Source of the DNA: Flavobacterium crocinum
GTDB lineage: Bacteria; Bacteroidota; Bacteroidia; Flavobacteriales; Flavobacteriaceae
Assembly (NCBI RefSeq): GCF_003122385.1
Contig: NZ_CP029255.1
Coordinates: 3,534,001-3,598,000, forward strand
Direction of reading: 5' to 3'
DNA: 64,000 nucleotides
In this document: piece by piece, positions 42,695 through 51,766 of the stretch
Numbering within the stretch: position 1 is the first letter of the stretch
How the letters are laid out: each line of letters begins with the position of its first letter
Position numbers and translations under genes: made by a program
Notes under the pieces: generated by a model
Databases searched by the model: none
Seen by the model: only the letters and a program-made list of their open reading frames with translations
Told to the model about the DNA's origin: nothing

Positions 42695-45211
42695 ATGAAT
42701 AATCTAACCTTAAAATTTATGAGAAATGCTTTTCTACTACTTGCAGTTTGTTTGAGTACGGTTTTGTTCTCCTGCAAAAAAGATAAAGAGACAGAGCAGT
42801 CGGGTTCTGAAGCTGTAAAGTCTGATACTGCCGATACGACCTTAATTGCAGATCGTGGTTGGCCTCGTGAAGCCGAAAATAATAGTACAAAACTGGTTTA
42901 TTATCAGCCTCAGGTTGACGACTGGAAAGATTTTAAAGAGATTACCGCTAGAGTGGCTTTTTCGCTGACTCCAAAAGACGGAAAACAGGTTTTGGGCGTG
43001 GCTTCTCTAAAAGCGGAAACGTTGGTAGACAAAGACAACCGAAGCGCTTTTATTAAAAATCTTCAGGTAACCGATATCCGTTTTCCTGCTCTGGACAAAA
43101 AGAAAGTGCCAGAAATGGAAAAGCTCTTTAAAGAAACATTGCCTAAAAGCGGAGATCCTATTTCGGTAGATCGTATTTTGGCAGATTTGAGTCATACCAA
43201 AAGTCCGTCTAAGGGAATCGCGTCTAAAAATGATCCTCCGACCATTTTTTACAGTACAAACCCAGCTATTTTGCTTATTGTGCAGGGAGAACCGGTTTTG
43301 GTGCCTGTAGAAAAAACGGATATTCAATATGTGGTCAATACCAATTGGGATTTGTTTTTGGATAAAACTACAAAAGATTATTACCTGTTGGTAGAGAATA
43401 TTTGGCTGACTTCGAAAGATGTGGCAGGCAAATGGACAAAAACAACCAAGTTACCTTCGGGGTTAAGCAACCTGCCTTCGGGACAGAATTTTGATGATGT
43501 TAAAAAAATGATTCCGCCTCCATCTTCTGGCGTAGCTCCAGAGATTTTCTACAGCAATAAACCGGCTGAATTGATTGCCGTAAATGGAAGTCCGAAATTT
43601 GAGAAAATTCCGGGAACGAAATTGTTATACATAGACAACACCGAAAATGACGTTTTTGCCGACGAAAATAAAGGGCAGTATTATGTGTTATTGTCCGGAA
43701 GATGGTTTAAGTCTAAAGATTTGACAGGGCCTTGGTCGTATGCAGGAAATAGTCTTCCGGCTGATTTTGCTAAAATTCCGAAAGATTCTCCGCGTGCCAA
43801 TGTATTGTCGTCGGTGCCTGGAACACAGGAAGCGAATGATGCTGTAATGCTGGCACAAGTTCCAACAACGGCTATTTTGAAGAAATCGGACGCTGAAGCC
43901 AAAGTAAAAGTATCGTATGATGGCGGAACACCTCAGTTTAAACCTATTGAGGGAACGAAAATGCAATATGCAAGCAATACGCAAGAAAAGATTATAAAAG
44001 TGGGCGATTTGTATTATTTGTGTTTTCAGGCGGTTTGGTTTATGTCGACAAGTCCGAACGGGCCTTGGAAAACCTGCGATTCTGTTCCGAAAGAAATTTA
44101 TACGATTCCGCCAAGTTCGCCGGTGTATAATGTTACGTATGTTACGCAAACCACAACCGATACAACTGTTGAAAGCAGTTCGACAGCGGGTTATTTGGGC
44201 GCTTTTATTATTGGTGCTACGTTTGGCGCTATATTATCGTATGGTACAGGATGGTATTATCCGCCTTATATGTATTACGGCGGACTGTATCCAATTTATC
44301 GTCCGTGGCCTTATGCATACGGAGGCGGTGCAGTTTACAATCCGTGGACGGGCGGTTATGCTGCAGGAAGACGTGTTTACGGACCTTATGGTGCAGCGGG
44401 AACTTCGGCTTGGTATAATCCTGCAACAGGAAGATACGGACGTTCTGCAAGTGTGCAAGGCTGGTATGGCGGGCGCACGGCAGCAAGCACATATAATCCG
44501 TGGACGGGAAATTATGCGAGAACCAATCAAGGGCATAATGCGTATGCACAATGGGGACATTCGGCTGCGACAAACGGAAATCAATGGGCACAGACAGGAC
44601 ATATCACAACCCGACGCGGAACGGCAATTGGTTATGAAACTTCGGGCGGAAATAAAGGTGTAATCACCCACAGAAGAGGCGGAGGAACTACAATTCATAC
44701 CAATAATAATGTTTATGCCGGTCACGACGGACATATTTATAAAAAAGATGCGAACGGAAACTGGAGCCATTACAATAACGGAAACGGCGGCTGGACACAA
44801 GCGGGAACTCTAGGTTCGTCCAAAAAATCGGGTGAGGGAATTCAGAATAGAGCTAACCAAGGACTTGGGACTAATGGATCTGGAGAACGAATTCAGCGCG
44901 ATAATAAAGGTCTTGGTGCAAATGGAGCAGGAGAACGTATGCAGCGCGACAATCAAAATTTAGGTGGTGAAACCCGAATGGGTGACGGAATGCGAGATAA
45001 TTTCCCTAAAGCAGATCAAACGCTTGGACAACCTAATAAACCGCTTGGTGAAGCTGGACGTCCAGATGTTACAAGAGACCTCGATCGCTCGGCTATTTCC
45101 AGAGATCGCGGTGAAATGCAAACCCGAAATTTCCAAAATATCCAAAGAAGCGGCGGTGGATTTAACGGTGGCGGTTTCAGAGGCGGCGGAGGCTTTAGAG
45201 GAAGAAGATAA
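42695..45211 (+). CDS. Large lipoprotein with three internal repeats and a glycine-rich tail
   Basis: 838 residues; the ATG at 42719 gives a clean lipoprotein signal (MRNAFLLLAVCLSTVLFSC) and is a credible alternative start. Three repeats of about 85-100 residues lie near 180-470. The first two open with xPxIFYSxxPAxLIxVxGxP (FYSTNPAILLIVQGEP, FYSNKPAELIAVNGSP), and all share YYxLxxxxWFxSxxxxGPW-like ends. After a hydrophobic segment (GYLGAFIIGATFGAILSYG) the rest is rich in Gly, Tyr, Asn and Arg with NPWTGNYA-type repeats and ends in GGGFRGRR. Such modules occur in Bacteroidota surface lipoproteins; no enzymatic motif is seen. No obvious operon partner. Confidence 0.88.
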   Translation: MNNLTLKFMRNAFLLLAVCLSTVLFSCKKDKETEQSGSEAVKSDTADTTLIADRGWPREAENNSTKLVYYQPQVDDWKDFKEITARVAFSLTPKDGKQVLGVASLKAETLVDKDNRSAFIKNLQVTDIRFPALDKKKVPEMEKLFKETLPKSGDPISVDRILADLSHTKSPSKGIASKNDPPTIFYSTNPAILLIVQGEPVLVPVEKTDIQYVVNTNWDLFLDKTTKDYYLLVENIWLTSKDVAGKWTKTTKLPSGLSNLPSGQNFDDVKKMIPPPSSGVAPEIFYSNKPAELIAVNGSPKFEKIPGTKLLYIDNTENDVFADENKGQYYVLLSGRWFKSKDLTGPWSYAGNSLPADFAKIPKDSPRANVLSSVPGTQEANDAVMLAQVPTTAILKKSDAEAKVKVSYDGGTPQFKPIEGTKMQYASNTQEKIIKVGDLYYLCFQAVWFMSTSPNGPWKTCDSVPKEIYTIPPSSPVYNVTYVTQTTTDTTVESSSTAGYLGAFIIGATFGAILSYGTGWYYPPYMYYGGLYPIYRPWPYAYGGGAVYNPWTGGYAAGRRVYGPYGAAGTSAWYNPATGRYGRSASVQGWYGGRTAASTYNPWTGNYARTNQGHNAYAQWGHSAATNGNQWAQTGHITTRRGTAIGYETSGGNKGVITHRRGGGTTIHTNNNVYAGHDGHIYKKDANGNWSHYNNGNGGWTQAGTLGSSKKSGEGIQNRANQGLGTNGSGERIQRDNKGLGANGAGERMQRDNQNLGGETRMGDGMRDNFPKADQTLGQPNKPLGEAGRPDVTRDLDRSAISRDRGEMQTRNFQNIQRSGGGFNGGGFRGGGGFRGRR

Positions 45212-45521
45212 AAGCGAAGGTTATTTTTAATTCAAAAGATCAGGATGGTGTAAAATGCTAATCCTGATTTTTTTTTGCTCGTTTTTTGCCACAAGGCGCT
45301 AAGGCACCAAGTTTTCTTTTTAAAGTTTTGCGAATTTTTATTTTTTTGCCAAAGATTTCACAGATTAAAAAATCCTTTTAATCCTTATAATCTGTGGCAA
45401 AAAATAAACACAAAGCTTTGCGTTCTTTGCGTTTTTATAAAGATCCTGTAAGCAAAAAAACTTGCGTGCTTTGCGGTTAAACCTCAAACATTTTACCTCT
45501 CACAAATCACAACTCACGTGC
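45212..45521. other. Gene-free stretch with AT-rich palindromes
   Basis: Contains GCCACAAGGCGCTAAGGCAC and AATCCTTTTAATCCTTATAATCTGT-like pieces, short segments of the dispersed repeats seen elsewhere (for example near 61930-62050). An in-frame extension of the cupin gene runs through here but begins inside repeat sequence and is rejected. Confidence 0.6.
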
Positions 45522-45596
45522 TGTCCAGTTCACCTTAGAGTTTGTCCGTTTCACCTATTTTCTGATTTCGTAAGAAGGGTTATCGAAATACTTTTG
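45522..45596 (+). promoter_or_regulatory. Cupin promoter with 21-base direct repeat
   Basis: TGTCCAGTTC at 45522 and TGTCCGTTTC at 45543 are 21 bases apart. After the second copy 36 bases lead to TACTTTTG (45589-45596), an exact match to the -7 consensus. The same layout recurs at 46327 and, on the minus strand, at 51843. A good -33 element is lacking, as expected for an activator-dependent promoter. Confidence 0.75.
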
Positions 45597-45638
45597 ACTA
45601 AGAAATTAACAGAAAACAACTATTTAAAACTAGAAATT

Positions 45639-46049
45639 ATGGAAACGAAAAAACAAAAAACATGGGTTATAGTCGCAATTATCGTTTTAGGAATCATTGC
45701 CTTTTTGGTTCCGAATCAGATTGCGGCGCAAGGAGTAAAACGCATCGATTTGCAAAAACATGATTTAAGTACTTCGGGAAAAGAAATGGTGCAAGCAAGA
45801 ATCGATTTTGACGGACATTCGGCTTTTGGGAAACATTCTCATCCAGGCGAAGAAGTCATTTACGTCGTTGAAGGTTCGCTGGAATATCAGATCGAAGGCG
45901 AAAAACCTGTAACACTAAAAGCAGGCGAGGTACTTTTTATTCCAGCAGGTGTGGTGCACTCGGCTAAAAATAATACCAATGCTAAGGCTTCGGAACTGGC
46001 AACTTATATCGTTGAAAAAGGAAAACCTATTTTGACTATGAAGAAATAG
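45639..46049 (+). CDS. Membrane-anchored cupin-domain protein
   Basis: 136 residues from the ATG at 45639, chosen over an upstream frame that runs through the regulatory repeats. An N-terminal membrane helix or signal (WVIVAIIVLGIIAFLVPNQIAAQ) is followed by one cupin fold: GHSAFGKHSHPGEEVIYVVE near 64-83 with metal-binding His and Glu residues, LEYQIEGEKPVTLKAGEVLF and IPAGVVHSAKN. The fold usually holds a metal ion or small ligand; enzymatic activity cannot be stated. Its promoter carries the direct repeat shared with the epoxide-hydrolase-like gene and the DoxX-like gene, so all three are probably co-regulated. Confidence 0.92.
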   Translation: METKKQKTWVIVAIIVLGIIAFLVPNQIAAQGVKRIDLQKHDLSTSGKEMVQARIDFDGHSAFGKHSHPGEEVIYVVEGSLEYQIEGEKPVTLKAGEVLFIPAGVVHSAKNNTNAKASELATYIVEKGKPILTMKK

Positions 46050-46075
46050 TTTCAAGTTGAAATGCGGGTAGTTTT

Positions 46076-46305
46076 TTAACGCAAAGAGTGCAAAGGATTC
46101 GCAGAGAACACAAAGATTCTTTTGAGTTGAAACTAAGTTTCTTTTAAGTTCACAAAGCTGTATAAATAAAACTTTGCGACTTCGCGACTTTGCGCGATTA
46201 AAAAGCCCAAGATTAACACAAAGCTTTGCGAACTTAATGTCTATCGACATTCTCCTTAAACAAAACTTCTTGTTCTCTGCGAATCCTTTGCGCTCTTTGC
46301 GTTAA
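46076..46305. repeat. Large nested inverted repeat
   Basis: TTAACGCAAAGAGTGCAAAG... (46076-46110) is matched with one mismatch over 35 bases by the reverse complement of 46271-46305. Inside lies a second pair AGTTCACAAAGC / GCTTTGCGAACT near 46150-46225. It separates the cupin and the hydrolase genes and would form a long hairpin if transcribed through. Confidence 0.8.
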
Positions 46306-46326
46306 AAATGATCTCAAATTAAAGCC

Positions 46327-46401
46327 TGTCCATTTCACCCTCAACTTTGTCCACTTCACCTTTTTTTGCCTTTTAAAACAGGCGTTGTCAAGATACCTTT
46401 G
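46327..46401 (+). promoter_or_regulatory. Hydrolase promoter with 21-base direct repeat
   Basis: TGTCCATTTC at 46327 and TGTCCACTTC at 46348, 21 bases apart, then 36 bases, then TACCTTTG (46394-46401) matching the -7 consensus. Spacing is identical to the cupin promoter. Confidence 0.75.
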
Positions 46402-46445
46402 ACAAAGAAATTAACTGATAATCAACTAATCAAAAAATAAAAATT

Positions 46446-47432
46446 ATGAAAACACTATTCAATATTCTAATCGCTATTCTTTTTATGAATGTAGCTTTCA
46501 CTCAAGCTCAAACTTCACAACAAAAAACAATTGAAGTAAGCAGCTCTTTAGGAACTTTAAAACAAATTAATGCTGGATTATTAAACGTGGGGTATACAGA
46601 AGCAGGTCCGTCAAACGGAACTCCGGTAATCTTGCTTCACGGCTGGCCTTACGATATTCACAGTTACAATGAAGTTGTTCCGATTTTGGTTTCAAAAGGC
46701 TATCACGTTTTTACGCCTTACCTACGCGGATTTGGAACAACAACTTTCCTTTCAAAAGATACTTTCAGAAACGGTCAGCAGGCGGCTTTGGCGAGTGATA
46801 TTATTGCTTTTATGGATGCGCTGAAAATTGATAAAGCTGTTATTGGCGGATTTGATTGGGGAGCGAGAACGGCTGTGGCAGTATCGGCGCTTTGGCCGGA
46901 ACGTGTAAAAGGTTTGGTTTCGGTAAGCGGTTATATCGTAGTGAATTTGGAAGCGAACTTAAAACCGCTTTCGCCAACGGCTGAATTAGGATGGTGGTAC
47001 CAATATTATTTCGCAACCGAAAGAGGAAAACAAGGTTACGCTCAAAACACCTACGATTTTAATAGACTAATCTGGAAAATAGCTTCTCCGTTATGGAACT
47101 TCGATAAAGCAACTTACGATCAAACAGCGCAATCTTTTGACAATCCCGATCATGTAGCAATTGTGATTCACAATTACAGATGGAGACAATCGCTTGAAGC
47201 AGGTGAAACAAAATACGATAATTTGGAAAAACGTTTGGCGTCAAGACCAGAAATTAAAGTTCCAAGCATTACAATAGGAAGTGATTTTGACGGCGCTTTC
47301 GCGGATGGAAAAGCTTATGCAAGCAAATTCACAGGGAAATACGAGCACAGAATTTTAAAAGGAATTGGGCACAACGTGCCACAGGAAGATCCAAAAGCAT
47401 TTGCTCAGGCAATAATAGATGTATCTAAATAA
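46446..47432 (+). CDS. Secreted epoxide-hydrolase-like alpha/beta hydrolase
   Basis: 328 residues with a Sec signal (FNILIAILFMNVAFTQAQ). Fold landmarks: VILLHGWPYDIHSYNEV (oxyanion loop), the nucleophile elbow GGFDWGARTA with D137 where lipases have Ser, and GIGHNVPQEDPKAF with the catalytic His near the end. An Asp nucleophile points to the epoxide hydrolase or haloalkane dehalogenase branch. It is co-regulated with the cupin gene by shared promoter repeats. A stress-related detoxification role is likely, the substrate unknown. Confidence 0.93.
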   Translation: MKTLFNILIAILFMNVAFTQAQTSQQKTIEVSSSLGTLKQINAGLLNVGYTEAGPSNGTPVILLHGWPYDIHSYNEVVPILVSKGYHVFTPYLRGFGTTTFLSKDTFRNGQQAALASDIIAFMDALKIDKAVIGGFDWGARTAVAVSALWPERVKGLVSVSGYIVVNLEANLKPLSPTAELGWWYQYYFATERGKQGYAQNTYDFNRLIWKIASPLWNFDKATYDQTAQSFDNPDHVAIVIHNYRWRQSLEAGETKYDNLEKRLASRPEIKVPSITIGSDFDGAFADGKAYASKFTGKYEHRILKGIGHNVPQEDPKAFAQAIIDVSK

Positions 47433-47550
47433 ATTCCAAATTCCAAATTCCAAAATTCAAAATTCAAAATTCAATATCAATTACAATATCAATATCAAAA
47501 ATCAATATCAATTAAAATAATTAAAAATCAACAATTTAAAATTTGAAAAC

Positions 47551-47961
47551 ATGAACACAAAAGTTTTATACACAGGAAAAACACATACGACAGGTGGTAG
47601 AGAAGGAGCTTCTCAAAGTTCGGATGAACAATTGAATATTAAATTAAGTTCGCCGGGATCTTCGCGTACGGGGACAAATCCGGAGCAGTTGTTTGCTGCG
47701 GGATGGTCGGCTTGTTTTATTGGAGCTTTAGGGCTTGCTGCTGCTAAATTCGGTGTGAGAATTCCAGCTGAAACTGCTGTAGATGCAGAGGTAGATTTAT
47801 GTGTCGAAGAGGGAGAATATTTTCTTCAGGCAAGACTAAATATCAGTCTTCCGGGCTTGGATTTGGAAACTGCTGAGAAACTGGCTTCTCAGGCGCATCA
47901 GACTTGTCCTTATTCTAAAATGACAAGAGGGAATATAAACGTTGAGATTAACATTCTTTAA
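47551..47961 (+). CDS. ohr: Organic hydroperoxide resistance protein (Ohr)
   Basis: 136 residues, the standard length for Ohr. The catalytic cysteines lie in GWSACFIGAL (C55) and QTCPYSKMTRGN (C119), and TGGREGASQSSD and NPEQLFAAGW are family hallmarks. Ohr reduces lipid and organic peroxides with dihydrolipoyl-linked thiols. No OhrR gene lies next to it. The preceding 118 bases are low-complexity AATTC repeats and lack a regulatory direct repeat, so control differs from the two genes upstream. Confidence 0.95.
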   Translation: MNTKVLYTGKTHTTGGREGASQSSDEQLNIKLSSPGSSRTGTNPEQLFAAGWSACFIGALGLAAAKFGVRIPAETAVDAEVDLCVEEGEYFLQARLNISLPGLDLETAEKLASQAHQTCPYSKMTRGNINVEINIL

Positions 47962-47978
47962 TTTCTAAATTGCTTAAC

Positions 47979-48063
47979 CTGCAAGGTTTTCCAAACCTTG
48001 TAGGTTTATTATAGGTTAAAATATTTAAAAAAAATACCTACAAGGTTTGGAAAACTTTGCAGG
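47979..48063. repeat. Inverted repeat between ohr and the DUF1223-like gene
   Basis: CCTGCAAGGTTTTCCAAACC with continuation (47979-48006) and its near-complement ending CTTTGCAGG (48036-48063) form a stem-loop. It overlaps an in-frame N-terminal extension of the following gene, supporting the later ATG at 48080. Confidence 0.75.
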
Positions 48064-48079
48064 AGAGAAAATAGAAATT

Positions 48080-48817
48080 ATGAAAAAGATAAAATTATTA
48101 ACTGGTTTTTTAATGCTGTTTCTTTTGGTTGGAAATGGTGTTTTCAGTCAGAACGCAGATAAAAAAGGTTTTGCGCTTTTGGAGTTGTATACTTCAGAAG
48201 GCTGTTCGAGTTGTCCACCAGCAGATGAATTGCTGGGAAAAATTCAGAGCGAATACCATGATAAAAACGTTTTTGTATTGGCCTATCACGTTGATTATTG
48301 GGATAAACAGGGTTGGAAAGATATTTTTAGCAATGCCGATTTTACCAAAAGACAATACGATTATGCTCAGTTTATGGGAAAAGAACCAATTTATACGCCT
48401 CAGGTGATCATTAACGGAAAAACAGATTATATCGGTTCGCAGGAAACGAGTTTACGAAACGGAATTAAATCGGCACTTTCGAAACCTGCTTTGGTTGATT
48501 TGAGTTTAGAAACTGCTCAAAACTCCAATATACTTTCAGTACAGTACAATGTGGAAAGCGCTTCAAAAAATAGCCGTTTATTGCTTGCAATTGTGCAGAA
48601 AGAAGCAAAAAGCAATGTTAGAAGAGGGGAGAATGCGAATCGGGTTTTATCGCATTATCAAATTGTACGTCAATTGCAGACTGTTAGTTTGAATAAAGCT
48701 AAGAAAGGAACGGTTACAATTTCTCTTCCTAAAAATTATAATGCACAAGGATTTGAGGTTATTGGCTTCGTTCAAGATGCGGATTCCGGTGTTGTTTTGG
48801 GAGTTAAAAGGGCTTGA
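48080..48817 (+). CDS. Thioredoxin-like DUF1223-type exported protein
   Basis: 245 residues from the ATG at 48080, which places a Sec signal (LLTGFLMLFLLVGNGVFSQ) at the N-terminus. The thioredoxin-like core starts with LLELYTSEGCSSCPPADEL, containing the Cys-x-x-Cys near residue 45, and continues with VFVLAYHVDYWDKQGWKDIF and the cis-Pro-like YTPQVIINGKTDYIGS. DUF1223 proteins are presumed oxidoreductases or chaperones of unknown substrate. It stands between ohr and the LytS/LytTR pair and fits the redox theme of this stretch. Confidence 0.88.
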   Translation: MKKIKLLTGFLMLFLLVGNGVFSQNADKKGFALLELYTSEGCSSCPPADELLGKIQSEYHDKNVFVLAYHVDYWDKQGWKDIFSNADFTKRQYDYAQFMGKEPIYTPQVIINGKTDYIGSQETSLRNGIKSALSKPALVDLSLETAQNSNILSVQYNVESASKNSRLLLAIVQKEAKSNVRRGENANRVLSHYQIVRQLQTVSLNKAKKGTVTISLPKNYNAQGFEVIGFVQDADSGVVLGVKRA

Positions 48818-48824
48818 TTTTTTT

Positions 48825-49105
48825 GTTTCACGCAGATTTGAAAAGGATTTTAGCAGATTTTGCAGATTTTTTTTAATCTCGCAATCCCGATAGCTATCGG
48901 GAGCAGAGGCGCCAAGTTTTTATTCTCATTTTTTGTCATTTCGAGGAACGAGAAATCACACTAGAAATTCCACACAGTACGTCGCCAATCTTTGTCGAAT
49001 CCCGAGTGTGATTTCTCGTTCGAAAATGACAAACTGTACGGGAACTGGAACAATAAAATCTGCGCGCATCTGCTAAAATCCTATAAAATCTGCGTGAAAT
49101 CTTTT
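48825..49105. repeat. Cluster of dispersed palindromes
   Basis: Contains CCCGATAGCTATCGGG (perfect 16-base palindrome), GAACGAGAAATCACAC and its complement GTGTGATTTCTCGTTC at about 48947-49023 (long stem-loop), and an AGATTTTGCAGATT-type half. No gene is supported; an AUG-initiated short frame overlaps only repeat sequence. Confidence 0.7.
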
Positions 49106-49140
49106 TCAAATAAACCTATCTTTGACTATAAACTACAACT

Positions 49141-50160
49141 ATGGAAAAACCAAAACGTTTTCAGGTTTCGCTCAAAGTAATTTGGGGGAGTTCGATTGCT
49201 CTGGCGATTCTGGCTTCGATTCCTAAATTATTCGATGCCGGATCAACACCTGGAGATATTGTGATAAATTCTTCAATTACACTGTTGTTTTCCCTATTTA
49301 TATGGTATTACAACATTTACAGTTTACCGAAATTTTCTTCGAACAAAACAACCAAAAGTCTCTTTAACTGGAAACTTTTACTGAGTGTCGTATTAGGAAT
49401 TTTATTAATGGTAATTCTGGTTATCGCGCATCAGGAATTGTTTCAGGTTTCTAAAATGGATGCGCCGATTATGTTCGAACTTCGCGGAGTTTTGATTAAT
49501 TTGATTGTGTATATGTTTTTGCATCTGCTTTTTCAAAACTATCAAACACAACAAATGGGAGTTGAATTGGAACGCACAAAAGCCGTTAATCTTGGCGCTC
49601 AGTACGAATTGCTGAAACAGCAGATCAATCCACATTTTCTTTTTAATAGTTTGAATACTTTAAAATCGATGGTGGATATGAACGACGAAAATAGTTCCGA
49701 TTTTATTCTGAAATTATCCGATTTTTACCGATTTACCTTAGAAAGCCGAAAATTGGATTTGATTCCGCTTCGAGAAGAAATTCAGATTCTCGATTCGTAT
49801 GTTTATCTTTTAAAAGCCCGTTTTGAAGACGGTTTTGTTTTGGAAAATGAAATCGAAGAAAAACAATACGAATCGGTTATTCCGCCTTTTGCTTTGCAGT
49901 TGTTGATAGAAAACTGCATCAAACACAATGTCGTTTCTCTAGACAAACCTTTAAAAATTAAGCTTTACAGTGAAAAAGATTTTCTGGTAATCGAAAATCC
50001 GATTCAGTTGAAGAGAGGTGCTATAGTTTCTACAGGCGTTGGACTGGATAATATCAACCAGCGTTTTATGCATTTGGTGCACAAAGAAATCGAAATTGAC
50101 AAAAACGAAACCACTTTTAAAGTAAAAATACCACTTATTTATGACCATCGTAATAATTGA
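49141..50160 (+). CDS. LytS-type sensor histidine kinase
   Basis: 339 residues with four N-terminal membrane helices (about 15-130; ILASIPKLF, TLLFSLFIWYY, LLMVILVIAH and LIVYMFLHLLF). The His-kinase domain contains the phospho-acceptor motif QINPHFLFNSLNTLKSM and a degenerate HATPase with PPFALQLLIENCIKHNV and STGVGLDNINQRF. It overlaps the LytTR gene by 20 bases, forming a two-component pair. Its three probable target promoters are in front of the cupin, epoxide-hydrolase-like and DoxX-like genes, which surround it. The signal it senses is unknown. Confidence 0.93.
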   Translation: MEKPKRFQVSLKVIWGSSIALAILASIPKLFDAGSTPGDIVINSSITLLFSLFIWYYNIYSLPKFSSNKTTKSLFNWKLLLSVVLGILLMVILVIAHQELFQVSKMDAPIMFELRGVLINLIVYMFLHLLFQNYQTQQMGVELERTKAVNLGAQYELLKQQINPHFLFNSLNTLKSMVDMNDENSSDFILKLSDFYRFTLESRKLDLIPLREEIQILDSYVYLLKARFEDGFVLENEIEEKQYESVIPPFALQLLIENCIKHNVVSLDKPLKIKLYSEKDFLVIENPIQLKRGAIVSTGVGLDNINQRFMHLVHKEIEIDKNETTFKVKIPLIYDHRNN

Positions 50161-50908
50161 AGATGAAGTAAAAACGGCCAAAGCCCTTGGCCAGCTTATT
50201 CTGAGCATCAGACCTGATGTTCAGATTTTGTCGTATATACAAAGTATTGACGGTGCTGTGAGTTATCTTTTAGAAAACGATCAGCCCGATTTGATTTTTA
50301 TGGATATACAGCTTGCAGACGGCCAATGTTTTGAGATTTTTAAGAATGTTGAGGTTTTGTCACCTGTTATTTTCTGCACCGCTTTTGATGATTATGCGAT
50401 TGAAGCCTTTAAGTCAAACGGAATTGATTATGTTTTAAAACCTTTTTCGAGAGAAAGTATTTCGCAAGCTTTGAAGAAAGCAGGAGAACTGAAAAACTTC
50501 TTCCAAAGAAATAAAAAAGCAATGCCTGACTTTGATTATTTGCTGACGCGAAATGGCGAAAATAAAGGGAAAAGCAGTTTTTTGGTTTTCAAAAACAATA
50601 AATATCAAACGGTTTTAACGGAGAATATTGCGTTTTTTTATATCAAAAATGAAACGCCAACAATTATGACCTTAGATAAAAATGAATATCCGTTAACGCA
50701 GTCTTTAGATGATATTCATAAGCTTTTATCACCAATTCAGTTTTTTAGGGTTAACAGACAGTATTTGGTTAATTTTTCGGCTATAAGAGAAGCAGAACAT
50801 TATTTCTCGAGAAAGATATTGGTAAAATTAAGTGTTTCCACGGAAGAAAAAATATTGGTCGGAAAAGAAAAAGCAACAGCATTTTTGAGCTGGCTGGAAA
50901 ATAGGTAG
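50141..50908 (+). CDS. LytTR-type response regulator
   Basis: 255 residues: receiver domain with IVIIEDEVKTAKAL, phospho-acceptor Asp in LIFMDIQLADGQ and YVLKPFSRE, then a LytTR DNA-binding domain (FLVFKNNKYQTVLTENIAFF, FFRVNRQYLVNFSAIREAEH). LytTR proteins bind direct repeats of about 9 bases with a period near 21. That fits the repeats found upstream of three genes in 45.5-51.9 kb. Confidence 0.95.
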   Translation: MTIVIIEDEVKTAKALGQLILSIRPDVQILSYIQSIDGAVSYLLENDQPDLIFMDIQLADGQCFEIFKNVEVLSPVIFCTAFDDYAIEAFKSNGIDYVLKPFSRESISQALKKAGELKNFFQRNKKAMPDFDYLLTRNGENKGKSSFLVFKNNKYQTVLTENIAFFYIKNETPTIMTLDKNEYPLTQSLDDIHKLLSPIQFFRVNRQYLVNFSAIREAEHYFSRKILVKLSVSTEEKILVGKEKATAFLSWLENR

Positions 50909-50962
<54 letters not shown>

Positions 50963-51128
50963 AAGTATAGCCAATTAATTCATCGTTATTCAGATAAATT
51001 AATTGGCTTGATTTTATAATCCTGGAAACATAAAACAGCTAATAAAAAACAAAGCTGATAAAATAAAACAGAGAATGAGAATGACTTTTTTCATTGGAGA
51101 TATTTAAAGTGAAATAAATTTGTAAAAG

Positions 51129-51157
51129 AGCTGTCTCAAAAAGGACAGCTTTTTTTG
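51129..51157 (+). terminator. Terminator near the LytTR gene
   Basis: AGCTGTC (51129-51135) and GACAGCT (51144-51150) with a TTTTTTT tract. It lies about 220 bases after the LytTR stop. Confidence 0.75.
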
Positions 51158-51300
51158 TAAGCTTCAGAGAAGCGAAATATTTATAGAGAAAACAAATACG
51201 ACGTTTGTAATGTAAAGCTTCGGAGAAGCGAAATATTTATAGCAATGAATAAACATTTACAATATAAAGCTCCGGAGGAGTGACATATTTATATTATATT
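51158..51300. repeat. AAAGCTTCGGAGAAGCGAAAT repeat cluster
   Basis: Three imperfect copies of AAGCTTC(G/A)GAGAAGCGA with the following AATATTTATAG, at about 51160, 51214 and 51265 (the last as AAGCTCCGGAGGAGTGAC). Each is palindromic in its centre. Part of the dispersed intergenic repeats in this genome; function unknown. Confidence 0.7.
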
Positions 51301-51347
51301 CCCCGCTGGAGCTTTTGTATTTGTTTTTATTGGAGTTCTATAAATAT

Positions 51348-51737
51348 TTATTCCGCTGGAATATATGTTGCAGTATATAATTTCCTATACAAAGCATAAG
51401 TAACGCTGACCATTACAAAGGCAATTATAGCATCAGTTGCAGCGCCAAAACCTAAGACTGCTATTTTTGAAAAGAAAGCAAAAATGATGTCGAAAAATAC
51501 GCCTGCGAAAACCCATTCTTTCAATCGCAATAATTTATTCGGAATTAAAAGTGTAATTACTCCAGCTACTTTAAAAACGCCTAAGATGTAGATAAAATGT
51601 GCAGGATAACCCAATTGTTGTGTAATTCCCCAAACCAATGGATTATTTGTTAATTCGAAGAAACCGCTTGCGCCAAACCATAAAGAAGTTAATACTGCGC
51701 CTGTCCAATAGATAATTTTTGTTGTTTTTGAGTTCAT
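51348..51737 (-). CDS. DoxX-like membrane protein
   Basis: 129 residues with four hydrophobic helices (IIYWTGAVLTSLWFGASGF, FIYILGVFKVAGVITLLI, EWVFAGVFFDIIFAFF, ATDAIIAFVMVSVTYALY). The LGYPAHFIYILGVFKVAGV pattern is typical of the DoxX-like 2 family, which is often found in redox or quinone-linked contexts with unknown function. Its promoter carries the 21-base direct repeat shared with two genes 5-6 kb away, so it belongs to the putative LytTR regulon. Confidence 0.88.
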   Translation of the reverse strand: MNSKTTKIIYWTGAVLTSLWFGASGFFELTNNPLVWGITQQLGYPAHFIYILGVFKVAGVITLLIPNKLLRLKEWVFAGVFFDIIFAFFSKIAVLGFGAATDAIIAFVMVSVTYALYRKLYTATYIPAE

Positions 51738-51766
51738 AATTTTGATATTTAAAGTTATTTAACGGT

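Noticed and set aside
43688..44800. Long antisense frames opposite the large lipoprotein gene
   Set aside because: They mirror the Gly/Arg/Tyr-rich coding strand, have no plausible domain and no start context; they are composition artefacts.
45462..45638. N-terminal extension of the cupin protein
   Set aside because: It covers the direct repeats and the -7 element of the promoter; the ATG at 45639 gives a normal signal/membrane start.
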